A program made the translations under genes and the position numbers. From Ferrithrix thermotolerans DSM 19514 (GTDB taxonomy: Bacteria; Actinomycetota; Acidimicrobiia; Acidimicrobiales; Acidimicrobiaceae), in contig NZ_FQUL01000026.1 of the NCBI RefSeq assembly GCF_900128965.1, positions 1 through 32,490 on the forward strand: 32,490 nucleotides of DNA, read 5' to 3'. Numbering within the stretch: position 1 is the first letter of the stretch; every line of letters starts with the position of its first letter. Below are positions 23,433-31,753 of the stretch, piece after piece. Under the pieces are notes generated by a model. That model saw only the letters and a list, made by a program, of their open reading frames with translations, was not told the DNA's origin and ran no database searches.

Positions 23433-25280
23433 ATGGAGAGACTGCCGAGATTGTCCGCAAGCGTTGCACCTGATAAACGTCTGGTCCGTGTTCGTCCTCA
23501 GGTAACTTTGGTTATCGTGGTCGTCGCCTCTTTGGTGCTGGGGTCTGTATCGGCATTGCTCTTGAATCACTATCGACAAGATAGGCTTGCGGCGTCGGTT
23601 ACGCACCACAACGTAGACGCATACCTGATCCTTTCGTCCGCTAACGAGACTGGCCTAATCCACTTCGACGCATCAGTCTCTACGCCTGGTTCTGCTAACT
23701 TCGGAAGGTTCTTGACAACCGCACAGTTCGCAGATCGCTTTGGGGCATCAGAATCAGACATAGGTATGCTACGTAACTACTTCAGCTCGTACCGCATGAG
23801 CACGGAAAGACCTTGGGCAAACCGCCTGGTAATGGAGGTCAAGGGTAGTGTGCCTGAAGCCTCAAAAGCTCTAGGAGTAAGCTTCCACGAGGTCAGGGTG
23901 GGATCCCTGGGCCAGTACCCAGAAGCTGACCAACTTCCTGCTCTACCCCCAAAGATTCAAGGCGCAGTCGTTGCCGTGGTTGGTCTGTTTCCCAACGGCA
24001 ACATACCTTCCGTAAAAAATCAAATAACCGAGAACAAGACCTATCAGTTAGTCAGGTATCGACGATCGACCGCTAAGGGTTTTCCAGCTAAAGCCTCAAT
24101 GATTAGATCCAATCACACCACAGGGTCAGTAAAGGGTTGTGCCGCAGCACAGTTGCAGGCTTATCAACAGGGAGCCTATCTCCCAAATCAGATCTCGGCA
24201 CTTTATCAGATGACTCCGTTTTACAGACTTCAGGACTACGGGCAAAATGTAGTTGCTGCATTTCCCGAGTTTACTAACCCTCAGGCACCAGATAGCGCCT
24301 TTGTTTCATCCGTCAAAGACTATCTGAAGTGTTTTTCGATCTCGCCTCGGTCGATAAGCTACTATCAAGTAGCTGGAGGTTCCGCAAATCACTCGACTAA
24401 CAACCTCGAAGAGGCGTCGTTAGACGTAGAGAACTTTCTCTCTTTGGCACCAAAGGCAAGAGCCATAATTTACTCCTCAACCCAGGCAAACTCAGATCTT
24501 ATGTTCATGCAGATGGTAGCACAGGATCGGGCAGATCTTATAGTTTCATCGTGGGGTTCATGCGAGGCGGACACATTTTCCCCTGATGTACAGGCTGAAA
24601 ATCTAGCCTTCCTAGAAGCTGCTGCACAGGGTCAAAGCGTCATGTCAGCAGCGGGTGACGACGGGTCAGCTGACTGCTGGTCGTCAGGGCACAACACCTC
24701 CCTTTCGGTTGACGATCCAGCTTCACAACCTTACGTAACGGGAGTCGGTGGAGTGCAATACAACGGTCCCCTAGCCTCGACACCGCCGTCAGTGTGGAAC
24801 GATCCGAACTACTCCGGCGGCACTGGTGGCGGCGTTAGCACGTTATGGCCAACTCCCACCTATCAATCCCAGATATATCACAACGATCAAGAGGCGGTAT
24901 CTAACTGCGCCATCCAGCTAGGTTGCAGACTCGTTCCAGACGTCTCTACGTTAGGAGAAGGATTTTTGGTGCACACACCTACTTATGGCTGGGACGTGAT
25001 CGGGGGAACATCAGGTTCCACTCCCATCTTTGCCTCAGGTGTTGCTCTAATGCAAAGCTACATCGGTCATCGACTCGGGTTTTTAAATCCTTTCTTGTAC
25101 AAGGCTTATCAGGACAGCACAGCCACGTTCACCGACGTACAGAGAGGAAACAACGACTACCACCACGTAAATGACGGACTCTACAAGGCAATCAAAGGCT
25201 ACGACGTAGCATCTGGGTTGGGAACGCCTCGATTTTTCGCTCTGGCCTCCTCCTACCTGCGTTTTGATCCTAGCCGCTGA
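23433..25280 (+). CDS. Sedolisin-type serine-carboxyl peptidase (S53), membrane-anchored preproenzyme
   Basis: 615 residues. A basic N-terminus and one span (about 24-45) act as a signal anchor. A pro-domain (about 60-185) has the activation-peptide fold with NANFGRFLT-like segments (SANFGRFLTTAQFADRFG). The mature S53 domain carries the catalytic Glu 327 and Asp 331 (EEASLDVE, spacing four), the oxyanion Asp 409 in AAGDDGSADC, and the nucleophile Ser 527 in GGTSGSTP. The calcium site at the C-terminus (FTDVQRGNND, then GYDVASGLGTP) is intact. S53 enzymes work at low pH outside the cell, which fits an acidophile. ATG 23433 has no clear ribosome binding site. Divergent from the YbjQ-like operon. 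Confidence 0.9.
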   Translation: MERLPRLSASVAPDKRLVRVRPQVTLVIVVVASLVLGSVSALLLNHYRQDRLAASVTHHNVDAYLILSSANETGLIHFDASVSTPGSANFGRFLTTAQFADRFGASESDIGMLRNYFSSYRMSTERPWANRLVMEVKGSVPEASKALGVSFHEVRVGSLGQYPEADQLPALPPKIQGAVVAVVGLFPNGNIPSVKNQITENKTYQLVRYRRSTAKGFPAKASMIRSNHTTGSVKGCAAAQLQAYQQGAYLPNQISALYQMTPFYRLQDYGQNVVAAFPEFTNPQAPDSAFVSSVKDYLKCFSISPRSISYYQVAGGSANHSTNNLEEASLDVENFLSLAPKARAIIYSSTQANSDLMFMQMVAQDRADLIVSSWGSCEADTFSPDVQAENLAFLEAAAQGQSVMSAAGDDGSADCWSSGHNTSLSVDDPASQPYVTGVGGVQYNGPLASTPPSVWNDPNYSGGTGGGVSTLWPTPTYQSQIYHNDQEAVSNCAIQLGCRLVPDVSTLGEGFLVHTPTYGWDVIGGTSGSTPIFASGVALMQSYIGHRLGFLNPFLYKAYQDSTATFTDVQRGNNDYHHVNDGLYKAIKGYDVASGLGTPRFFALASSYLRFDPSR

Positions 25281-25331
25281 CGCAATATGAAGCGCTTCGG
25301 ATGATACCATCACAGATAGAGGAGGTAGGCG

Positions 25332-26774
25332 ATGAGTAAGTACAAGGACGCTCTTGAGACGGCAGAGGACCTTGCGGCGCAGCGTATATCGGCCAAAGAG
25401 CTTGTAGAAAGTGCTATCAAGGATGCCGAGAGGATTAACCCGATCATCAACGCTATAGTTCATGAGCGATTTGAAAAAGCTCTGACCGAAGCGGCAGATC
25501 CAAATCTATCCGCAACGCAATTTAGGGGCGTTCCCATTCTCATAAAAGACCTTGGTGCAGAGATGGAGGGCGAGCCGCATACCCAAGGAGCACAGGTGCT
25601 TAAAGAGATCAGCTATGTGGCTACCAGAGACTCATATATTTACAAGCGACTTAGGAAGGCTGGCTTCATTGCCATTGGTCGCACTAACTGCCCAGAGTTT
25701 GGCACAACGATGACAACGGAGCCACTGGCCTTCGGTCCTACCCTGAACCCTTGGAACACCCAGTTCAGCTCCGGCGGCTCTTCAGGAGGCTCTGCCGCTG
25801 CAGTCGCCGCTGGAGTAGTAACCGTAGCGCACGGTAACGATGGTGGCGGTTCCATTAGAATCCCTGCAAGTCTATGTGGTCTGGTGGGACTAAAACCCAC
25901 TCGAGGCAGAGTATCACTTGGCCCACAGGAAGCTGAACACTGGGGAGGTGCATCGGTTGATCATGTCCTTACAGTAACTGTTAGGGACTCCGCAGCCCTC
26001 TTAGATGTCTTAGCAGGCTACGAAACAGGTGATCCATACGTCGCCCCTCGACACGAAAGCGGTTTTTTATCCTCAACCGACCAGAGACTACCCAAGCTCA
26101 AGATCGGCTTGCTCGACCGCCCACTTATGCCTAACGTATCGCCGGATCCGCAGTGCGCTCGCGTAGTTGCGCAAGCAGCCAGACTCCTTGAGGAGATGGG
26201 GCACACCGTTGAGATCAACCACCCAAGAGCTTTAGAAGACGAGCGTTTTCCGACGAACTTTGTAGACTTCGTAAGTGCGATGGTGGCTGCAGACGTCGCT
26301 CTGTGGAGTGCAAAAACTCAGATCGAGATCGATGTAACCAAGCTAGAACCGACAAACCAGTTCTATTACGCTGTCGGAACGGAGATCAGAGCGCCGAGGT
26401 ATCTAGAGATCCTTTCTTACTTTGGAGATTTTCGTCGTGATGTCCTAGCGTTTTGGGATGAAGACGGTTACGACCTGCTTCTTACTCCAACGTTGGCACG
26501 ACCTCCAGCCAGAGTTGGATACCTAAGCGATCCCATCGAGGGTACGGCTAGGGTCCTTGAAACCCTGCAATTCACAGCTCAATTCAACATCACTGGACAA
26601 CCAGCCATCTCCCTACCGATGGGCTTCTCCGAAGACGGAGTACCTATGGGTATCCAGCTGGTTGCAAACTACGGCCGAGAAGATCTCCTCTTCGCCATAG
26701 CGTCTCGTATAGAGGAAGCTAACTCCTGGATCAACACACTCCAGTTGATGCAAGAACAGCTCAGATCCCACTAG
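25332..26774 (+). CDS. Amidase (amidase signature family)
   Basis: 480 residues with the Ser-cisSer-Lys centre: Lys 72 in GVPILIKD, cis-Ser 150 in SSGGSSGGSAAAVAAG and the nucleophile Ser 174 in GGGSIRIPA, with the 24-residue spacing typical of the family. NCPEFG and GLKPTRGRV are standard. Closest in style to 6-aminohexanoate-cyclic-dimer hydrolase-like and general amidases rather than GatA, since the tail (FTAQFNITGQPAISLPMG) is of the stand-alone kind and no gatB/gatC is near. A strong GGAGGT (25321-25326) fixes ATG 25332. Physiological amide unknown. Begins 51 bp after the sedolisin gene on the same strand, so could be co-transcribed with it. Confidence 0.88.
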   Translation: MSKYKDALETAEDLAAQRISAKELVESAIKDAERINPIINAIVHERFEKALTEAADPNLSATQFRGVPILIKDLGAEMEGEPHTQGAQVLKEISYVATRDSYIYKRLRKAGFIAIGRTNCPEFGTTMTTEPLAFGPTLNPWNTQFSSGGSSGGSAAAVAAGVVTVAHGNDGGGSIRIPASLCGLVGLKPTRGRVSLGPQEAEHWGGASVDHVLTVTVRDSAALLDVLAGYETGDPYVAPRHESGFLSSTDQRLPKLKIGLLDRPLMPNVSPDPQCARVVAQAARLLEEMGHTVEINHPRALEDERFPTNFVDFVSAMVAADVALWSAKTQIEIDVTKLEPTNQFYYAVGTEIRAPRYLEILSYFGDFRRDVLAFWDEDGYDLLLTPTLARPPARVGYLSDPIEGTARVLETLQFTAQFNITGQPAISLPMGFSEDGVPMGIQLVANYGREDLLFAIASRIEEANSWINTLQLMQEQLRSH

Positions 26775-26992
26775 CACACTTTTAGAAAGAACCACTCTTT
26801 CCAGGTCCGTGATAAGGATACCGGAGCTTCCCATCACAGGCGAAGGATACGGTTAGACAAGACAACATCACCGTAAGGTCTACAACCCAACCAAAATGCC
26901 GTGAGACTCCCGTTGCAAAGGAAAAACTCACGGTACATAACTTCTTTGTATCTCAAAGCATCTGCTGCCCAAAGTAGACCGACTGATAACTC

Positions 26993-28339
26993 CTAGTAAG
27001 AACGACGCCGGCTGGGCACCGATCCCTCTCTTGAGCCAGAGCGACCCCTCGAAGAGTAACCGTTGCTCCTAGAGCCCGAGTACCCCCCACTATTACGCCT
27101 TTGAGAACTCCACCTCGACGACGAAGTCGACCTCGTTCGGTCTTGAGGATGGACTTTATACTCCTCGGCTACCGGCTGTTCACCTTGTGCGATTCCTTTG
27201 AGAGCCGGGTCGTCAACATTAACCTTGAGGATTGGTTGCGACAGTCCAAGCGACTCCTGCATTTTAATAAGCGTTCTAACTTGGTTACCCTGTACGAATG
27301 TAACTACAACTCCAGCTTTGCCGGCTCGAGCGGTTCTTCCCGAGCGGTGGACGAAGGCCTTCTCGTCGTCTGGCATGTCATAGTGCACTACTAGGTCAAG
27401 TCCCGAGATATCAAGTCCACGGGCAGCGACATCAGTAGCAACTAGAACCTGGGTCTTACCCTGAGCAAAACGCCTTAGTACTCGCTCTCTACCTGACTGC
27501 CTAATCGCTCCTGTAAGCAGTTCGGCATCAGCACCCTCCTCGTAGAGGAGTTGCGCAACTTCTTCTGCGGAGTCTCTCGTCCTGACAAACACCAAGGAAC
27601 GTTCCGCACCGTGGGTTACTTTGGACAACAAAGCGTTCTTATCACGTGCGTCCACATAAAAGAAGTGGTGCGACATGAGCTCGCTGCGATCTTCCCTCGG
27701 AGCTACCTCGTGAGTGACTGGGTTTTTCATATGTCGTTTACGTAAAACATCTACGTACCCATCCAGCGTCGCCGAAAAGAGCATCGTTTGGTGATCTCCG
27801 CCCACATGGGACAGGATCTCTTCTACATCAGGGAGAAATCCCATGTCGGCCATGAGATCTGCCTCGTCGAGAACGATCCTTTCCAGCGAGTTCATGTACA
27901 TCGCTCCCCTACCGATCAGATCGAGTAGCCTTCCAGGCGTGGCCACTACGACACTCACACCCTTACGTAGGGCCCGAATCTGGCGATCTATCGGAACACC
28001 ACCGTAGAATGCCTCTATCCAAACCTTCTTGGATGGATCGGTCTGGGCCAAAGAGAAAAGTACGTTTCTAACCTGAAGCGCAAGCTCCCTGGTTGGAACC
28101 AGAACGAGTGATCCTGGAGCTAGAGGTTTGGACCTCTTCGCTAGCTGAACGAGGGGAATTCCAAAAGCAAAGGTCTTGCCTGAACCTGTGGACGCCTTAC
28201 CACATACATCCTTGCCTTGCAGAGCCTCAGGAATAGCGGCTGCTTGGATCTCAGAAGGAGTCTCTATGCCAAGCTGAGACAGGGCATGGATAATCGGTTC
28301 GCTGACACCAAGATCCGCGAAAGTTACAGTTTTTTCCAA
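26993..28339 (-). CDS. DEAD-box ATP-dependent RNA helicase
   Basis: 448 residues with all core motifs: Q-motif (TPSEIQAAAIPEAL), motif I ASTGSGKT (49-56), Ia PTRELA, Ib TPGRLLD, motif II DEAD (158-161), SAT (189-191), motif V ATDVAARGLDI and motif VI HRSGRTARAG. The last 60 residues are a Ser/Arg/Gly-rich tail (for example SSRGRSGSREG) of the RGG/RNA-binding type. It unwinds RNA duplexes in ribosome assembly or decay. RhlE/CsdA-like by layout. Monocistronic; upstream gap 224 bp. Cold or stress regulation is possible but not visible. Confidence 0.93.
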   Translation of the reverse strand: MEKTVTFADLGVSEPIIHALSQLGIETPSEIQAAAIPEALQGKDVCGKASTGSGKTFAFGIPLVQLAKRSKPLAPGSLVLVPTRELALQVRNVLFSLAQTDPSKKVWIEAFYGGVPIDRQIRALRKGVSVVVATPGRLLDLIGRGAMYMNSLERIVLDEADLMADMGFLPDVEEILSHVGGDHQTMLFSATLDGYVDVLRKRHMKNPVTHEVAPREDRSELMSHHFFYVDARDKNALLSKVTHGAERSLVFVRTRDSAEEVAQLLYEEGADAELLTGAIRQSGRERVLRRFAQGKTQVLVATDVAARGLDISGLDLVVHYDMPDDEKAFVHRSGRTARAGKAGVVVTFVQGNQVRTLIKMQESLGLSQPILKVNVDDPALKGIAQGEQPVAEEYKVHPQDRTRSTSSSRWSSQRRNSGGYSGSRSNGYSSRGRSGSREGSVPSRRRSY

Positions 28340-28563
28340 AGTTATATCCTATTCCTTACTATTTCAGTCAACAAGTGCGGCTTCTAAGCTCCCTTGCTGA
28401 CCTGATCGAATAAGGAACAACGAAGGCACTCTCACGTCTCAATACAACGTTCACTACAAGATACACGCTTCAGTCCGGTTTCCGTCATCTTGGTAGGAGT
28501 AATGTTATCAAGGCGTTGCTAACATCCCCTACCATAACGAGATCTTGCTCCCGAGATGCAATG

Positions 28564-29157
28564 CTACCGGTGCCGTTTCATCTCCGAGAAGCTAGGAGTT
28601 CTAACTAAGGTAGACACGGCGTCGAAGACGTCGAGCGCTTCTTGACCACTTAGTGTTTCCGTTAGAATCGGTCCATAGATGGCACGCTGATCAGCTATTT
28701 CAAGCACGGGTGATCCCGTTCCATCTCCGGCAAGTTTGTGAGCGTAGGAGTGCATCGCTCGAAGCAGGTCATCGATACTCTCATCTTTGAGATGCACTCT
28801 GCATCCGTCTAAGCCGACTTCACTTAGACATCTCTCAACGACGTCAAGTGATACTTGTTCTTCACCTTCAAACCATGCCTCACCTAAGGCCCTATAAAAC
28901 CTCCCGATATCTTCATATCGCGCATCTTCACAGAGCTTGGCAATGACCCTCAAGGCAAACAGAGAAACATTTAGCGCATCTGCGTACTCTTCGGGGATGG
29001 CTCCCTCGTTCAAGAAATAGAGAGAGAAGGGCCTCCACATAATCTCTATCTCCTTTGAGTTGGAAATTTCGACCAGCCAACGGGAAGTCTTCCAGGTCCA
29101 GGGGCATACAGGATCAAAATAAAAGGCAACCTGGCCTTCTGCAGGTTTTTCAAACAT
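28564..29157 (-). CDS. DsbA-fold thiol oxidoreductase, mycothiol-dependent nitroreductase-like (Rv2466c type)
   Basis: 197 residues, cytosolic, with the active site DPVCPWTW (Cys 18) after the first strand, then the helical insert and the cis-proline strand GTGSPVLEI typical of DsbA/HCCA-isomerase-like proteins. The (F)DPVCPWxWxTSRW opening resembles mycobacterial Rv2466c, a mycothiol-dependent reductase with CPWC. Here the second cysteine is replaced by threonine (CPWT), which would leave a single-cysteine, thiol-S-transferase-like mechanism. The likely thiol cofactor is mycothiol, from the family. Divergent from the AlaX gene with a short gap. Confidence 0.75.
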   Translation of the reverse strand: MFEKPAEGQVAFYFDPVCPWTWKTSRWLVEISNSKEIEIMWRPFSLYFLNEGAIPEEYADALNVSLFALRVIAKLCEDARYEDIGRFYRALGEAWFEGEEQVSLDVVERCLSEVGLDGCRVHLKDESIDDLLRAMHSYAHKLAGDGTGSPVLEIADQRAIYGPILTETLSGQEALDVFDAVSTLVRTPSFSEMKRHR

Positions 29158-29246
29158 TGGATAGCCTTCCTCTCTTTAAGCTGAGTGTTTCATCAGTCAC
29201 CGCTGAACTACTCACTTCATACTACGTCGCCTACTATATTGCAACT

Positions 29247-29987
29247 GTGGAAGAGCACTACGTAGAGCACTATGGACCTACCCAAAGACTCGAACTCAAC
29301 GATCCCTATCTCTCAACTAATCGCGCCACCGTCATAAGGACCGGTCCAGATGGCATCGTCCTAGACAGATCATGCATCTACCTAGGCGGAGGGGGACAGC
29401 CCCACGACACTGGAAAGATCCTCCGTGAGAATAAAGAGTTTCTTATAACCAATGTCAAAAAGGTCGAGGGGAACGCCTATCTAACACTCTCTGAAGACGG
29501 CAGCGACCATCTCCAGCCAGGGGACGATGTCGAGGTAGCTGTCGACTTTGAAAGACGTTATCAGCTGATGAGAACTCACACGGCAATGCACCTCGTGGCA
29601 GCAGTTCTCAACAAGATCGTCGATGCACCGGTAAGCGGATCGGCCATGGAGCCACTTAGCGGTCGACTTGACTTTGACCTCGGGTCGTTATCTATGCCCC
29701 CAACCGAAGAGTTGTCCGAAATGTGCAACTTGGAGGTGCAAGCCGCAAGAGAGCTTCGTTGGTACCACATATCCGCTGACGATCAAAGTGATGATCTGAT
29801 AAAGACCGCTGCAAACCTCCTACCAAAGGGGCTCACACATATTCGGATAGTCGAGATAGAAGGACTAGATCGACAGGCTGACGGTGGAACTCATGTGAAG
29901 AATACATCCGAGATAGGTAAAATCAGTATCGATAAAGTAGAAAGTAAAGGGAAAGGTTTCAAACGAGTACGAATCTCCCTGTCGTAA
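29247..29987 (+). CDS. Alanyl-tRNA editing protein, AlaX type
   Basis: A trans-editing enzyme that hydrolyses Ser-tRNA(Ala) or Gly-tRNA(Ala). About 246 residues: an N-terminal beta domain with GGGGQPHDTG, the zinc histidines of RTHTAMHLVAA and a third site in DRQADGGTHVKNT, where the usual cysteine of CGGTHV is replaced by aspartate. The frame is open back to 29055, overlapping the divergent DsbA-like gene. Because the conserved core begins at about RLELNDPYLS, GTG 29247 is preferred; no Shine-Dalgarno sequence supports either end. No alaS is near. The medium-length domain set fits AlaX-M. Confidence 0.8.
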   Translation: MEEHYVEHYGPTQRLELNDPYLSTNRATVIRTGPDGIVLDRSCIYLGGGGQPHDTGKILRENKEFLITNVKKVEGNAYLTLSEDGSDHLQPGDDVEVAVDFERRYQLMRTHTAMHLVAAVLNKIVDAPVSGSAMEPLSGRLDFDLGSLSMPPTEELSEMCNLEVQAARELRWYHISADDQSDDLIKTAANLLPKGLTHIRIVEIEGLDRQADGGTHVKNTSEIGKISIDKVESKGKGFKRVRISLS

Positions 29988-30432
29988 CTTCAATATCAAC
30001 CCTCGCCACCTAACAAGCGAACCTCTCAATAGACACTGTGAGTTCGCTCAAACTATAGGCGAAGTTCAATGAATGCGTGGGTTGTCTGAGGTTTTCGCCT
30101 CGAAACTCCTCCCACCAAAGAGAGCTCCTTCTCAAACCAATGTTAAACCATTTGCAGGGTATAACAGTATCCAGAGGACTCTGTGGTGCTCTTTAGACAG
30201 CAGTTGTATCATTAAATGGCTGTTACATACGCCGAAGCCACCTTATGTATCGAAATTTACATCCTGTTTACACCCTACGTGATAAAGACTGTGTACAATT
30301 ATGTTCGTGCATACCCAACCAGAAAGGTCTCATCAAAGTTGCACTGTCTAACGAATGCGATCTAGGATCAAGACTGATCGTTGCAACCTAAGTCGGTGTT
30401 ACTCGTCCTATTGAATCGAAAGGAAGCTCAGT
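29988..30432. other. Intergenic region upstream of sqdB
   Basis: A 445-bp gap with no convincing gene. At 30016-30048 a hairpin (AGCGAA...TTCGCT with an inner CTCA/TGAG, one three-base bulge) could follow the AlaX gene; it lacks a T-run. The part near 30433 holds the promoter of sqdB, but I see no unambiguous -35/-10 pair. Confidence 0.4.
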
Positions 30433-31596
30433 ATGAAGGTATTGGTTTTAGGAGGAGATGGATTTTGCGGATGGCCAACCTCTCTGCACCTGTCTGCTCA
30501 AGGACATGAGGTCAAGATCGTAGACAATCTAAGCCGCCGCTTCATCGACACGATACTGGAAGTTGAGTCGCTCACCCCAATTAGTTCAATTGGAAGAAGA
30601 GTGGCAGCGTGGAAGGAGATCTCAGGAGCTGAAATAACCTTTGATAACCTGGACATTGCACAAGAGTACGATGCGTTTGTAGCATTACTTAAATCCTTCA
30701 AGCCCGACGCAGTCGTACACTTTGCGGAACAGCGCGCAGCTCCTTACTCCATGAAGAATCCCAAAGCCAAGCGATACACGGTGGACAATAACGTAAATGG
30801 AACTCACAACCTACTCTGCGCTCTCGTAGAGGCCAAGATAGACGCGCACGTTGCTCACTTAGGAACCATGGGAGTATACGGTTATGGATGGTCAGGCTCT
30901 GCTCCAATACCAGAGGGCTACCTACCTGTAAAGGTGAACACACCGGAAGGTGAGATTACAAGAGAGATACTTCATCCCGCAAACCCTGGCTCAGTCTATC
31001 ATCTGACAAAGACGCTAGATCAGCTCATGTTTGCATTCTATGCGAAAAACGACGGTATAAGAGTAACCGATCTTCATCAGGGAATCGTATGGGGCACACA
31101 GACCCCAGAGACAGGGAAGGACGAGCGGTTGATCAATCGCTTTGACTATGATGGCGACTATGGTACGGTTCTCAACAGATTTCTTATGCAGGCAGCCTAC
31201 GGTCACCCGCTAACCGTTCACGGTACCGGCGGACAGACCAGAGCGTTCATTCACATAAGGGACACCGTCAAGTGCATTGAGATCGCACTCAATAACCCCC
31301 CCGAAAAAGGTGAGAAACCCGCAATCTTCAACCAAGTCACGGAGACCTTCCGCGTCCGAGACCTAGCCAAGCTCATAGGGGACATGACCAACACAGAGGT
31401 TATGTACATGGAGAACCCCAGGAACGAGGCGGAAGAGAACGAACTCATCGTTGAGAACTCGCAGTTTCTCAGTCTCGGTCTTGAACCAACTACACTGTCC
31501 ACAGGACTATTAGAGGAGATCCAAGAGATCGCATCGAAGTACAAAGACAGAGCTGATCGCACGAAAATTCTTGCAACATCTAAGTGGAAAAGCTAA
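30433..31596 (+). CDS. sqdB: UDP-sulfoquinovose synthase (SqdB/SQD1-like)
   Basis: The enzyme converts UDP-glucose and sulfite to UDP-sulfoquinovose, the head group donor of sulfolipids. The 387-residue SDR protein begins MKVLVLGGDGFCGWPTSLHL with the GxxGxxG NAD site; it then has Thr 145 (HLGTMGVYG) and the Tyr 189/Lys 193 pair (SVYHLTK). RFDYDGDYGTVLNRF and GGQTRAFIHIRDT are hallmarks of the SQD1 group. Start ATG 30433 is supported by AGGAAG six bases upstream. The partner glycosyltransferase (SqdX/SqdD) that usually follows is not in the window; an insertion element begins 158 bp downstream instead. The product may be a sulfolipid or a sulfosugar on a glycan. Confidence 0.93.
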   Translation: MKVLVLGGDGFCGWPTSLHLSAQGHEVKIVDNLSRRFIDTILEVESLTPISSIGRRVAAWKEISGAEITFDNLDIAQEYDAFVALLKSFKPDAVVHFAEQRAAPYSMKNPKAKRYTVDNNVNGTHNLLCALVEAKIDAHVAHLGTMGVYGYGWSGSAPIPEGYLPVKVNTPEGEITREILHPANPGSVYHLTKTLDQLMFAFYAKNDGIRVTDLHQGIVWGTQTPETGKDERLINRFDYDGDYGTVLNRFLMQAAYGHPLTVHGTGGQTRAFIHIRDTVKCIEIALNNPPEKGEKPAIFNQVTETFRVRDLAKLIGDMTNTEVMYMENPRNEAEENELIVENSQFLSLGLEPTTLSTGLLEEIQEIASKYKDRADRTKILATSKWKS

Positions 31597-31753
31597 GCCG
31601 CCGGATTTAGTACGGAACCTTTTGCTACTTGGTATCGCCCAGTACCCTAGGAGCTGCGTAGTTAGCAGGCAAACGTGTTTGGTTGGGATTGCTTTGTTAT
31701 CTCAACACAAGCGGGACGTATTGCTTACAACGCGCCTAGCTCCTTGGTGTCGT

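Noticed and set aside
26890-26940. CCGTGAG...CTCACGG inverted repeat between the amidase and helicase genes
   Set aside because: Seven-base arms around a 21-base loop with no T-run; too weak to call a terminator.
30073-30282. 69-codon frame before sqdB
   Set aside because: No ribosome binding site or family pattern; likely chance in intergenic DNA.
30264-30300. TTTACA ... TACAAT promoter-like pair
   Set aside because: The spacing of 21 bases is too long for a usual sigma-70-type promoter.
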